Part shown: positions 54,910 through 63,764 of the stretch, piece after piece
Numbering within the stretch: the stretch's first letter is position 1
Layout of the letters: each line of letters starts with the position of its first letter
Source of the DNA: Massilia rubra
GTDB lineage: Bacteria > Pseudomonadota > Gammaproteobacteria > Burkholderiales > Burkholderiaceae_D
Length of the DNA stretch: 64,000 nt
Direction: 5' to 3'
Assembly (NCBI RefSeq): GCF_011682065.1
Contig: NZ_VUYU01000004.1
Coordinates: 1 to 64,000, forward strand
Notes under the pieces: model-generated
Database searches by the model: none
The model's input: only the letters and a program-made list of their open reading frames with translations
What the model was told of the DNA's origin: nothing
Program-made: the position numbers and the translations under genes

Positions 54910-56258
54910 ACAAGCCGGTCAACCGCACGCCGGCCGATGGCGCGGCCCGCATCCTCGACACGCTGCGCATGCGTGAGCGCATCGCGGCCCAGGTCGATGC
55001 GCTATTCACGATGCAGAGCGCGCCGTTTCGCCAGTGGCAGGGCGAGGCCCTGCATGCCGCCGTCGCCCACGCGGCCGACGCCTCGCCGTTCTATCGCAGC
55101 CATCTGGCGAGCAGCGCGCCAGCCTTCTTGCGCTCCGGCCAGGTCAAGGACTTCACCGCTTTGCCTTTCACCACCCGCCAGCATTTGCACGACGCTTATC
55201 CCTTCGGCATGCTGGCAGTGAGCCAAGATGCGCTGGTGCGCTTCGGCGAAAGCTCGGGCACCAGCAGCGGCACCTCGATCGCGGCCTTCTTCACCGCCGA
55301 GGATTGGTTCACCAATAACTGCACCGTGGCGCACATGCTGCAGCAGGTATTGACGCCGCACGACGTGGTGGCGGTCGCCGTGCCCTATGAACTGGCCGGC
55401 GTGGGCCAGGACCTGGACCGCGCGCTGGAACTGATCGGCTGCACCGTGGTGGCGCTGGGCGCGTCGCCCCAGTTCTGCCCGCCCGAGCGCATGGTGCGCA
55501 TCCTGCGCGACGCCGGCGTGACGGCGCTGATCTGTTCCGGCACGCGCGCGCTGCACCTGTCCGAAGTGGCGCAGCAACTGGGGATCGATCCGCGCCGGGA
55601 CCTGAAAGTGAGCAAGCTCTTGTGCGCGGGCGAGGGCTCCTCGCCAGCCAAGCAAGTCATCCTGCGCGAAACCTGGGGAGCGGAAACCTTCGCCATGTTC
55701 GGCATGACCGAGACCAATACCCTCGGCATGTTTTGCAGCGCCAATCAACTGCACCTGATCGAAAACCGCTCCTACTTCGAACTGATCGATCCGGCCAGCG
55801 GAGCACCGTGCGCGCCCGGCGTGGCCGGCGAGCTGGTGGTGACGACCCTCAGTTCGCGCGCCTTGCCCCTGATCCGCTACCGTACCGGCGACCTGGTGCA
55901 TATCGAGCAGGCGCCGTGCACCTGCGGTTCGCCCTTCCACACCATGCGCCACATGGGCCGGGTGGCCGACCACATCGTGGTGCAGGGCCGCAGCATGAGC
56001 ATGCTCGCGCTGGAACAGGATGTGCTGAGCGAGCTGACCAGCGCCCCGTATCACTTCGGGGTCAAGGTGGTTGACGAGAAACTGCATATTGGCTTGACCG
56101 AGAACAACTACGGCGAAGAGGTGCGCGCGCGCGTCGCGGCCCGCTTCGTCGCCCAGCACGGCCTGGAAGTCAATTTCTTGCTGATGGACAAGGACAAAGT
56201 CGACAAGGCGGTGCGCAACGCCGTCAAGCCGACGATGCAGAGTATCTATCTCAACTGA
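54906..56258 (+). CDS. Phenylacetate-CoA ligase (PaaK)-like acyl-activating enzyme
   Basis: 450 residues of the ANL superfamily, PaaK subgroup. The P-loop-like stretch is RFGESSGTSSGT near residue 115, followed by AMFGMTETNTLGMF, and the RYRTGDLV motif near 320. The enzyme forms an acyl-adenylate and passes the acyl group to CoA or another thiol. A stand-alone ligase next to BtrH-type acyltransferases is what is needed to join aryl-acid units by amide bonds without NRPS modules. The final conserved lysine lies in the short C-terminal domain (VDKAVRNAVKP). Substrate unknown; an aromatic carboxylic acid is most likely. Confidence 0.9.
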   Translation: MNKPVNRTPADGAARILDTLRMRERIAAQVDALFTMQSAPFRQWQGEALHAAVAHAADASPFYRSHLASSAPAFLRSGQVKDFTALPFTTRQHLHDAYPFGMLAVSQDALVRFGESSGTSSGTSIAAFFTAEDWFTNNCTVAHMLQQVLTPHDVVAVAVPYELAGVGQDLDRALELIGCTVVALGASPQFCPPERMVRILRDAGVTALICSGTRALHLSEVAQQLGIDPRRDLKVSKLLCAGEGSSPAKQVILRETWGAETFAMFGMTETNTLGMFCSANQLHLIENRSYFELIDPASGAPCAPGVAGELVVTTLSSRALPLIRYRTGDLVHIEQAPCTCGSPFHTMRHMGRVADHIVVQGRSMSMLALEQDVLSELTSAPYHFGVKVVDEKLHIGLTENNYGEEVRARVAARFVAQHGLEVNFLLMDKDKVDKAVRNAVKPTMQSIYLN

Positions 56259-56284
56259 CGTGACACCCCGATGGAGAGAGCGAC

Positions 56285-56527
56285 ATGGCCACGATTGAAC
56301 TACGTACCGCAATGAACGCCGCCGGCAAATTCTATGTCGACGATTCCTGTATCGACTGCATGGTTTGCAAGGACATGGCGCCGAACAACTTCGCTCTCGA
56401 CACTGCCAGCGAGACGTATTACGTCTCGCGCCAGCCGGAAACGGAGCAGGAGCTCGACGATGTGACCGACGCCATGGATTCCTGTCCGTGCGCCGCGATC
56501 GGGGACGATGGCCCGGCGCCGGCCTGA
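56285..56527 (+). CDS. Small 4Fe-4S ferredoxin
   Basis: 80 residues. CIDCMVCKDMAPNNF provides three closely spaced cysteines (CxxCxxC) and DSCPCAAIG the fourth. This is the pattern of a single-cluster [4Fe-4S] ferredoxin. GGAGAGA lies ahead of ATG 56285. It probably donates electrons to the two radical SAM enzymes or to the TDO-like/HpaB-type oxygenases in the operon. Confidence 0.9.
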   Translation: MATIELRTAMNAAGKFYVDDSCIDCMVCKDMAPNNFALDTASETYYVSRQPETEQELDDVTDAMDSCPCAAIGDDGPAPA

Positions 56528-56548
56528 TGGCCGGCGCGGGCAGGGACC

Positions 56549-56584
56549 CGGGTAGCGACACGGGTAGCGACGCGGGTCGCGATG
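56549..56584 (+). repeat. Three 12-bp tandem repeats downstream of the ferredoxin gene
   Basis: The unit CGGGTAGCGACA occurs three times in a row with small changes (last copy CGGGTCGCGATG). It lies in the 104-base gap between the ferredoxin and the TDO-like gene, the largest gap inside the second half of the operon. It could affect mRNA processing or be a slippage relic. Confidence 0.6.
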
Positions 56585-56631
56585 AAGTGGCGCCAGGCGG
56601 GCGCGATTGATGTGAAACCGGGAGAGTAGCG

Positions 56632-58095
56632 ATGATGGAAACGAATACCAGCTTTGCCAACGGCGCCGCGCAGGCGAATGCACTCGGGGCGATCGCCGAG
56701 AGCTACGATGTGCTGCATAATCTTGCCACCCTGTCGCAGGCGCGCCACGTCAGCGACGTCGTGGCCGGCACGCGCAACTCCGCGCTGCATGCGGTGTTCC
56801 AGGCGGCCGAGATCGCGCTGCTGAACCTGGTGCGCCTGACCCGGCGCGCCACCAAAGCCTTGCAGGAAGACGACTTGCAGCGCGCTACCGAAGTGATGCG
56901 CTGGGTGCATGGCTTTCACCTGGTCATGCGCCGCCTGGGCGACGTGCCCAAGCAGATTCATCTGATGTGCCGCGATCCGGCGGCGACGCGCAAGATCGGT
57001 ATCGCCGAGTCGCCCGCCATGGCCGAGTTCCTGGCGGCGTCCGAAGCGCTGGAGCTGCAAGTGAACCGCTTTTTCGACGAGCGCGGCGCCGCACCGGGCG
57101 GACGCGGCATGACGCAAACGGTGGGTCTCGGCCGCCATACCGATCTCGACTATGCCTTGCTGAACCTGGCGCGCTCCTCGGCCCACGAGATGGTGTACTG
57201 GGAAGCGAACCTGAACGAGGTCGTGGTCGAGCTCGACGATCGCGACTTCGACCAGTTCGTGGCGTCCGGCTTGCTGGGCAAGGCGGTCATGGAGTCGCAA
57301 TTGCAGGCCGAAACCTGCTACACCGAGTTCGTCGCCCTGCACCAGGTGCCCGAAATCCTCAGTTGCGAGGCGAACGACCATATCGACCATGCGGTGCGCG
57401 ATATCCGCGCCGGGCGCTATTCGCAGGCGACCGAACGGCTGCAGGTGGCCAGCACGCTGTTGCCGGCCATGGTGCAGGCGCAGCAAGTGATGGGCGATTG
57501 CCTGTCGGCCAACGACTACCATATCTTCCGCGACAACCTGGGCCCGGCCAGCGGCATGCATTCGCTGTCGATCCGCTATCACATGCTGCGCGACCTGTTC
57601 ACCTCGCTCTGGGGCGAGCTGGAAACCCACTTCAGCGGGTCCGGCTTCGCCTCGCTCGAGGCCGCCGTCGAACATGTGGACCTGGGGCGTCATGACAGCG
57701 CCCACAACTGGCAGTTGCACAACCTGCTCAACGCGGCGTTTCGCCTGTACGACCTGATCGAGGCCTGGCGCCATGAGCACCTGCACATGCCGCGCAACTG
57801 TCTGGGCGGGGGCGGCACCAAGTCCATGATCGGCGTGCCGGATGGCCTCTTGACGGTCAAGCGCATGCGCGAGGGCGCCAACGCCCTGGCCTCGCTCAAC
57901 CGCCTGCACCGCGCGCGCGGCGTGGTGGCCGGACCCGGTGCGGGCGGCGTGCTGTCCAGGCATGTCGGTCGCGCCGATTCGCTCGACCAGCGCCTGCTGC
58001 GCGCGACCGGGGCCTTTACGCGCGACCAGTTTCCTCATGTACAAGAAAAGGAAACCTGCCCGTTCAGCCGCAAGGACCCCGCGCGCCGTCCTTAG
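56632..58095 (+). CDS. Tryptophan 2,3-dioxygenase-superfamily heme protein
   Basis: 487 residues of the TDO superfamily. The C-terminal signature AWRHEHLHMPRNCLGGGGTK aligns with the FRHxxxVxRxIGxxxGTGG of TDO, placing the proximal heme ligand at His383. Another shared block is FRDNLGPASGMHSL, matching the FRxxLxPxSGxxS substrate region. The catalytic-site His of HQAYELW is a Phe in FQAAEIA (Phe56), so classic ring-opening of tryptophan is not assured. Related enzymes include PrnB and heme-dependent aromatic hydroxylases. It lies with a TrpB2 gene at the window edge and an HpaB-type hydroxylase next door. It probably oxidises an indole, tryptophan or tyrosine-derived intermediate. Confidence 0.78.
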   Translation: MMETNTSFANGAAQANALGAIAESYDVLHNLATLSQARHVSDVVAGTRNSALHAVFQAAEIALLNLVRLTRRATKALQEDDLQRATEVMRWVHGFHLVMRRLGDVPKQIHLMCRDPAATRKIGIAESPAMAEFLAASEALELQVNRFFDERGAAPGGRGMTQTVGLGRHTDLDYALLNLARSSAHEMVYWEANLNEVVVELDDRDFDQFVASGLLGKAVMESQLQAETCYTEFVALHQVPEILSCEANDHIDHAVRDIRAGRYSQATERLQVASTLLPAMVQAQQVMGDCLSANDYHIFRDNLGPASGMHSLSIRYHMLRDLFTSLWGELETHFSGSGFASLEAAVEHVDLGRHDSAHNWQLHNLLNAAFRLYDLIEAWRHEHLHMPRNCLGGGGTKSMIGVPDGLLTVKRMREGANALASLNRLHRARGVVAGPGAGGVLSRHVGRADSLDQRLLRATGAFTRDQFPHVQEKETCPFSRKDPARRP

Positions 58096-58121
58096 GCCAG
58101 GAGTCCAAGGCCGCAGCTCCG

Positions 58122-59711
58122 ATGTCAAACAACGCGATCAGCAAAGACAACATGACAGCCAACTTATCGGATTACCGCGTCGACTACCGCGCCGGCGGGA
58201 GCAATATGGAGTACCGGCACAATCTGCACATGCACAAGGCTGCGGGCGTACACAGCGGCGCGTCCTTCGTTGCCAGCCTGGGCGACGAGCGCGAGGTCTG
58301 GTATGACGGCCAGCGGGTCGATGTGCGCACCCACCCGGCCTTTGCCGGCGTGTTGCGCGAGCTGGGACGCCTGTACGACCTGCAGCACAGCGACGCCCAT
58401 CACAAGGATATGACCTGGACTTCCCCCCAGACGGGTCATCCGGTCAGCCTGTCCTACCTGGCGCCGAGCACGCCTGCCCAGTTTGCGGCCAAAACCCGCA
58501 ACAGCCATCTGTGGATGGAGCACAGCCACGGCCAGTTGCCGCGCATTCCAGACTTTGTCGCCAATGTCGTGGTCGGCTTGTACGATTACCGCCACGAGCT
58601 GGGCAAGGTCGATCCGCAATTCGCGCGCAACGCCGAAAACTACTATCTGTACTGCCGCGAGCACGATATCGCGCTCACCCATGCCATCGGCGACCCGCAG
58701 ATCGACCGCTCGGCCTCGCTGGCCGAGCATCCGGACAATGCCTTGCGCATCGTCGAACGGCGCGCCGACGGGGTGGTGGTGCGTGGCGCCAAGCAGTTGG
58801 CCACGCTGGCGCCGTACTGCCATGAAGTGATGGTCTACCTGTCGCCCGCCTTCTTCATGCGCAGCGCGCCCGAGTATGTGATCTGGTTCGCGCTGCCGAT
58901 CGCCACGCCGAACCTGCGCCTGATGTGCCGCGAATCGCAAACCGAGCACCGCAACAGCTTCCGCCACGACCTGTCGTCGCGCTATGACGAGCAGGACGCC
59001 ATGCTGTTCTTCGACGATGTGTTCATCCCCAACCACCGCATCTTCCTGCTCGACGATTGCCAGGCGGCGGCGGCCGGCTTTGCGCGCATCAGCGCCTGGG
59101 CCTTGTACGTGGGGCAGATCCGCTTCTACCATCGGCTGCGCACCTTCCTCGGCGTGGCCGCGCTGGCCAGCAAAGCCATCGGGGTCAAGGATTTCCGCGA
59201 GATCGGCGACCAGCTCGGCGAACTGACCTCGTACGTGGAAATGGTCCGGCTGGCCATCGTCGGCCTGCAAAACGAGCTCAGGCCGACCAGTGGCGGCCAC
59301 CTCGCACCCGGCGTCACCCTGGCGCTGGACGCCTTTGCGGCCCAGGTCTCGGCGCGCGTGGCCCAGATCGTGCGCGTGGTGTGCGGTTCCGGCCTGGTGA
59401 TGCAGCCGAGCGAGGCCGACCTGGCCAATCCGGTGCTGCGCCCGCTGCTCGAACGCTACATGGGCGGCAAGGATGTGGACGTCGTGTTCAAGTCGCGCCT
59501 GTTCCGCCTGGCCACCGAACTGGTGAGCGACCGCTACGGGATGCGCCAGGAATTGTACGAAATGTGGAACCGCGGCGACATCGTGCGCAACCGGATTGCC
59601 CTGTTCGAGAGCTATCCCGGGCGCGCCGGCATCGAAGCGAACATCGTCGCGCTGCTCGACGGCGCCAGCGCCGCCCTGCAAGCGGCCCACCCCGTCCCGG
59701 AGTCCACATGA
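58122..59711 (+). CDS. HpaB-type FADH2-dependent aromatic hydroxylase
   Basis: 529 residues, 4-hydroxyphenylacetate 3-hydroxylase family. The N-terminal block is DMTWTSPQTGHPVSLSYL, followed by HSHGQLPRIPDF, the substrate-loop stretch DNALRIVERRADGVVV and the acyl-CoA dehydrogenase-like C-terminal helices. These enzymes hydroxylate phenols ortho to an existing OH using FADH2 and O2, so a reductase partner (HpaC-like) is expected; none is in the window. It would set up an ortho-dihydroxy or quinone-type ring on the product. Its ATG is 26 bases past the previous stop, and its stop overlaps the ABC ATPase start. Confidence 0.88.
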   Translation: MSNNAISKDNMTANLSDYRVDYRAGGSNMEYRHNLHMHKAAGVHSGASFVASLGDEREVWYDGQRVDVRTHPAFAGVLRELGRLYDLQHSDAHHKDMTWTSPQTGHPVSLSYLAPSTPAQFAAKTRNSHLWMEHSHGQLPRIPDFVANVVVGLYDYRHELGKVDPQFARNAENYYLYCREHDIALTHAIGDPQIDRSASLAEHPDNALRIVERRADGVVVRGAKQLATLAPYCHEVMVYLSPAFFMRSAPEYVIWFALPIATPNLRLMCRESQTEHRNSFRHDLSSRYDEQDAMLFFDDVFIPNHRIFLLDDCQAAAAGFARISAWALYVGQIRFYHRLRTFLGVAALASKAIGVKDFREIGDQLGELTSYVEMVRLAIVGLQNELRPTSGGHLAPGVTLALDAFAAQVSARVAQIVRVVCGSGLVMQPSEADLANPVLRPLLERYMGGKDVDVVFKSRLFRLATELVSDRYGMRQELYEMWNRGDIVRNRIALFESYPGRAGIEANIVALLDGASAALQAAHPVPEST

Positions 59712-60412
59712 CCATTCTCAACGTGCGCGATGTCAGCAAATGCTACCGTCTCGGCCGGGTGCCGGTGCCAGCCGTGCGCAACGTCAGCTTCAGTATTGCC
59801 GACGCCAGCTTCAGCGTGCTGACCGGACCTTCCGGCTCCGGCAAGACCAGCTTGCTCAACCTGATCGGCTGCCTGGACCGGCCCGACAGCGGCAGCATCG
59901 AGATTGCCGGCACGCAGGTCGGCAAGCTGGCCGAAAAGGCGCTGACCACCTTCCGCCGCCAGCATCTTGGCTTCGTGTTCCAGAACTTTAACCTGCTGGC
60001 GGCCCTGACGGTGGCGGAGAACATCGCCTATCCGCTGCAACTGGCAAAACAGGGCGCCGCCGCGCGCAAGGAGCGGGTCGCCTTCCTGCTCGACGCGGTG
60101 GGCCTGAACGGCAAGGATGGGCGCCGGCCGCACGAACTGTCGGGCGGCGAACGCCAGCGCGTGGCGATCGCGCGCGCCCTGGCGGCGCGTCCGCGCCTGG
60201 TGCTGGCGGACGAACCCACCGCCAGCCTGGACCGCGCTACCGGCGCCCAGATCGTCGCGCTCATGCGCAGGCTGCAGCGCGAGCACGGCGTGTCGTTCCT
60301 GTTCGCCTCGCACGACACATCGCTCATCGCCGGGGCCGATACGGTGATCAATCTGCGCGACGGCGCCTTGCAGGCGCGCGCCGCCGGCATCGACCAACTG
60401 GTGGAAGCATGA
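59708..60412 (+). CDS. ABC transporter ATP-binding protein, MacB/LolD-like
   Basis: 234 residues. Walker A GPSGSGKTS, Q-loop FVFQNFNLL, signature LSGGERQRVAIARAL, Walker B LVLADEPTASLD and the H-loop ASHDTSL are all intact. This is the ATPase of the FtsX-type transport class (MacB, LolD), which drives mechanotransmission rather than a channel. ATG 59708 overlaps the hydroxylase stop. Together with the next three genes it forms an envelope-spanning set distinct from the ABC-2 exporter at 42337-44101. Confidence 0.93.
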   Translation: MTILNVRDVSKCYRLGRVPVPAVRNVSFSIADASFSVLTGPSGSGKTSLLNLIGCLDRPDSGSIEIAGTQVGKLAEKALTTFRRQHLGFVFQNFNLLAALTVAENIAYPLQLAKQGAAARKERVAFLLDAVGLNGKDGRRPHELSGGERQRVAIARALAARPRLVLADEPTASLDRATGAQIVALMRRLQREHGVSFLFASHDTSLIAGADTVINLRDGALQARAAGIDQLVEA

Positions 60413-61806
60413 GCGCGCTGGCTTTGGCGGCGCGCAATGTCTGGCGCAACGGGCGGCGTTCGCTGTCCACCTTCCTCACCATGACGGTCGGGGTCTGTGC
60501 GCTGCTGTTGCTGGGCGCCTATGTGCAAACGGTGGACCAGGGCTTGCAGACGAACTTCGTGCGCCATGGCGGCCACCTGGAGATCCAGCACCGCGACTTC
60601 CTGCTGTACGGCGACGGCAACCCGGCCGCCTATGGACTGGCCGATTACCAGCGCATCATCGATGCGGTGCGCAGCGACCCCCAGTTGCGCGCCCAGGTGC
60701 TGGTGATTACGCCATCGCTCAGGCTGGGCGGCATTGCGGGCAACGCCAGCGCCAACGTGTCGCGCACGGTGTTCGGGCGCGGCACCCTGGTGGACGACCA
60801 GAACCGCATGCGCGCCTGGAATGCCTACGGCTTGCCGATCAAGCCGGGCAACCTGGCCCTGCAAGGATCGCCGCCGAACGCGGCTGTGATCGGCACCGGC
60901 GTGGCGCGCGTGCTGCGCCTGTGCGGAGCGCTGGCGGTGCCGGACTGTCCGCCCCCGGTCGAGGCGGGCGCGGCCGGCGGCGCGGCGCAGCCGGCCGGAC
61001 TGGCCGCACTGAGCGAACTGAGCCAGCCGGCCAAGCGCACGGCGATGGACGCCGCAGTCCCCGTCATCCAGTTGCTGACGGCGGGCGAGACGGGCGCGCC
61101 GAACGTGGCCGACCTGAACGTGGTCAAGGCGCAGAGCCAGGGCGTCAAGGAGCTCGACGATGGCTGGATCGAACTGCACCTGGCGCGCGCCCAGCGCCTG
61201 GTGTACGGCGAGGCGGCGCCACGGGCCACCTCGCTGGTGGTGCAGCTCGACACGACCGCCAACCTGGCAGCGGCGCGCGAACGGATCGCCGCCATCCTCG
61301 CACGCGACTTCAAGGGCGAGCAGCTCACCGTGCTCGGCTTCGACACGATCAACCCTTCGTACGGGCAAATACTGGGCATGTTCGGGGCGCTGTTCGGTTT
61401 CGTCGCCTTGCTGTTCAGTTGCGTCGTGCTGTTCTCGGTCGCCAATTCGGTGAACATGGCGGTGGCCGAGCGTACGGTCGAAATCGGCACCTTGCGCGCC
61501 ATCGGCATGCAGCGCGGCGCGATTGCCGCCGTCTTCGTGTGGGAGGCACTGCTGCTGGGCCTGGCCTGCGCGGTGGCCGGGCTGCTGCTCGCGCTGGGGA
61601 TCGCCTACGCGGTCAATCATGCGGGCATGAGCTGGCTGCCGCCGGGCACGGTCGAGCCGCAAGTGATTTCGGTCGGCTTGTGGGGCGAGTACAAGATCAT
61701 CGCCAACGCGGTACTGACCTTGCTCATCGTGTCGCTGCTGGCCGCATGGTGGCCCGCGCGCCGCGCCGGGCGCCTGCCCATCGTCGATTCGCTGCGCCAT
61801 GTGTGA
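60409..61806 (+). CDS. FtsX-family ABC permease
   Basis: 465 residues. One helix near the N-terminus (FLTMTVGVCALLLLGAYVQ), a large periplasmic domain, and three helices at the C-terminal end (MFGALFGFVALLFSCVVLFS; AAVFVWEALLLGLACAVAGL; ANAVLTLLIVSLLAAW) match the MacB/LolCE topology. The C-terminal motif ERTVEIGTLRAIGMQRG is characteristic. It works with the preceding ATPase on a periplasmic substrate such as a lipoprotein, a hydrophobic drug or an outer-membrane component. Confidence 0.92.
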   Translation: MSALALAARNVWRNGRRSLSTFLTMTVGVCALLLLGAYVQTVDQGLQTNFVRHGGHLEIQHRDFLLYGDGNPAAYGLADYQRIIDAVRSDPQLRAQVLVITPSLRLGGIAGNASANVSRTVFGRGTLVDDQNRMRAWNAYGLPIKPGNLALQGSPPNAAVIGTGVARVLRLCGALAVPDCPPPVEAGAAGGAAQPAGLAALSELSQPAKRTAMDAAVPVIQLLTAGETGAPNVADLNVVKAQSQGVKELDDGWIELHLARAQRLVYGEAAPRATSLVVQLDTTANLAAARERIAAILARDFKGEQLTVLGFDTINPSYGQILGMFGALFGFVALLFSCVVLFSVANSVNMAVAERTVEIGTLRAIGMQRGAIAAVFVWEALLLGLACAVAGLLLALGIAYAVNHAGMSWLPPGTVEPQVISVGLWGEYKIIANAVLTLLIVSLLAAWWPARRAGRLPIVDSLRHV

Positions 61807-62584
61807 GCGACGCACCGTCTTGGCCTGGGCGCTGCTGGCCGCGTGCGCACCGGCGCGGGCCGGCGCGCCGGACGCCAACCTGCTGCTGGCCCAGAGCGAC
61901 GCGATCCGCAACCCGGTCCAGCCGTTTGCCGTCGATGTGCGCCTGACCGAGTACCGTGCCGGCAAGCAGACCGATGAAAGCAGCCTGAACATCTACGCCA
62001 AGATCGATGGCGCAAGCGGCCAGTACCGCAACCTGGTGCGCTTCGCGCGCCCGCTGCGCGACGCCAACAAGCTGATGCTGGTCAATGGCAGCGACATGTG
62101 GTTTTTCGACCCGTCGAGCCGGGCCGCGGTGCGCATCTCGCCGCAGCAACGCTTGCTTGGCAGGGCGTCCAGCGGCGACGTGGTCACGGCCAACCTGGCG
62201 CGCGACTACCGTGCGGAGCTCGTTGGCGACGAACAGATCCAGGACGGCGATGTGCAGGCGCGCCAGTGCACCTTGCTGAACCTGGCCGCGCATACCAGAC
62301 AGGCCAACTATCACCGGGTGCGACTGTGGCTCGACAGTGCCAGCCGCCATCCGGTCAAGGCCGAGTACTACAGCGGCAGCGGGCATTTGCTCAAGACCGT
62401 GTTCTACCGGCGTGCCCAGCGCGTGCTCGGCGAGCTGCGCCCGACCGAAGCGGTGATCATCGATGGCGCGGACACCAGCTGGATCACGGTGATGGATTTT
62501 TCCGGCTACGTGGGGCGCGAGATTCCCGATTCCTGGTTCCAGCGCGACTACCTGCCGCGTTTCAGGCTGGAGCGCGATACGTGA
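61799..62584 (+). CDS. LolA-like outer-membrane lipoprotein-sorting family protein
   Basis: 261 residues. A signal peptide (VLAWALLAACAPARA) is followed by a domain with LNIYAKIDGASGQYRNLVRF and KLMLVNGSDMWFFDPSS, the beta-sheet pattern of the LolA-like outer-membrane lipoprotein-sorting family. The start overlaps the permease end by 8 bases. It is presumably a periplasmic carrier that takes substrate from the FtsX-type transporter to the outer membrane. I cannot say whether it carries lipoprotein or the natural product. Confidence 0.82.
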   Translation: MCERRTVLAWALLAACAPARAGAPDANLLLAQSDAIRNPVQPFAVDVRLTEYRAGKQTDESSLNIYAKIDGASGQYRNLVRFARPLRDANKLMLVNGSDMWFFDPSSRAAVRISPQQRLLGRASSGDVVTANLARDYRAELVGDEQIQDGDVQARQCTLLNLAAHTRQANYHRVRLWLDSASRHPVKAEYYSGSGHLLKTVFYRRAQRVLGELRPTEAVIIDGADTSWITVMDFSGYVGREIPDSWFQRDYLPRFRLERDT

Positions 62585-63747
62585 TGCGGCGCGCTTGCGC
62601 CCTGGCGCCCGCCATGCTGGCGTGCTGCGCCGCCTCGCACGCTGGCCAGGCCGGTGCGCCATGGGCCACCTCGCTCGAACTCGAAGCGGGCTTGCGCGCA
62701 GCGCAGCCGGGCGCCCGGCGCACTACGCGCCTGTCGGTCGACGTGAGCGGGGAGCACCAGTTCAGCCCCGACTGGCGCTTCAAGCTGGCCGACCGCTTCG
62801 AGCACTTCGGGGGGACGGAACGGCGCTCGGTCAATACAGTCAAGGATGCCTACCTGAGCTGGAACGCGAGCGCCGAAAGCGCCATCGATCTCGGGCGCGT
62901 CAACCTGCGCCAGGGTGTCGCCGCCGGCTACAACCCGAGCGACTACTTTCGCGCGCGGGCGGTGCGCTCGGTGGTCTCGGTCGACCCGGAGACGCTGCGC
63001 CGCAGCCGCAGTGGCACCTATCTGGTGCAGGGGCAGCGCGTGTGGGATGGCGGCTCGGTGAGCGCGGTGCTGGCGCCGCGCATCGGTGACGACGACGGCG
63101 GCAACACCAACGCCCGCGGCCGCGCGATGCTCGTTGGCAGCGTGCGGCTGGCGCCCGACTTCCAGCCGCAGGCGCTGCTGTTGCTGGAAGAGGGCGAAGC
63201 GCCGCAGCTTGGCCTGAATCTGTCGACCCTGCTCGGTGACGCCCTGACCGCGCATGCGGAATGGTCGGGCGGGCGGCAGCGCGACTTGTTGTCGCGCGCG
63301 CTGGGCGGGCAGGGTGGGCGGGCCTGGCGCAACCGCCTGGCGGCGGGCGCTACCTATACCGCCGGCAACCGGATGTCGTTCACGGCCGAGGTCCACTGGT
63401 GCGGGGCCGCGCTCGACAGGGAGCAGTGGGCCGGCCTGGCACGCCAGCCCGCACAGTATTGGGCGTATCGCGATTTCGTGCGGCGCGAGCAGGAGCCGCC
63501 GACCCGCAAGGGCCTGTTCGCCATGCTGGTCTGGCCCGATGCGCTGCGCCCGAGGCTGGACCTGAGCGCGGTGGCGAAACACGACTTGCAGGATGGCAGT
63601 TCGCTGCTGTGGTCGGAAGCACGCTGGCGGCTCGATGAAGTCGACGTCGCCTTGCAATGGACGCATGTGCGCGGCGGCGCCTGGGACCAGTACGCGGCCC
63701 ACGGCGAACGCAATAGCTGGCGCCTGCTGGCGCAATGGTATTTATAG
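62584..63747 (+). CDS. Predicted outer-membrane beta-barrel protein
   Basis: 387 residues from ATG 62584. After a signal peptide (ALAPAMLACCAASHA) the sequence alternates aromatic and polar residues in short strands (WRFKLADRFEHFG; AAGYNPSDYFRARAVRSVV; GRAMLVGSVRLAPDF; RWRLDEVDVALQWTHVRGG), ending in a terminal strand with the final aromatic/hydrophobic pattern (SWRLLAQWYL) of barrels. The family is often encoded beside MacB-like ABC and LolA-like genes. It likely completes an export or membrane-maintenance route for this locus. A porin or siderophore-receptor-like role is possible, but no plug domain is seen. Confidence 0.7.
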   Translation: MRRACALAPAMLACCAASHAGQAGAPWATSLELEAGLRAAQPGARRTTRLSVDVSGEHQFSPDWRFKLADRFEHFGGTERRSVNTVKDAYLSWNASAESAIDLGRVNLRQGVAAGYNPSDYFRARAVRSVVSVDPETLRRSRSGTYLVQGQRVWDGGSVSAVLAPRIGDDDGGNTNARGRAMLVGSVRLAPDFQPQALLLLEEGEAPQLGLNLSTLLGDALTAHAEWSGGRQRDLLSRALGGQGGRAWRNRLAAGATYTAGNRMSFTAEVHWCGAALDREQWAGLARQPAQYWAYRDFVRREQEPPTRKGLFAMLVWPDALRPRLDLSAVAKHDLQDGSSLLWSEARWRLDEVDVALQWTHVRGGAWDQYAAHGERNSWRLLAQWYL

Positions 63748-63764
63748 CTGACAAGGGGAAGGTG

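Noticed and set aside
56527-56610. 27-codon frame after the ferredoxin
   Set aside because: It starts on the ferredoxin stop region and runs over the 12-bp repeat; composition is that of the repeat and no homologue is recognised.
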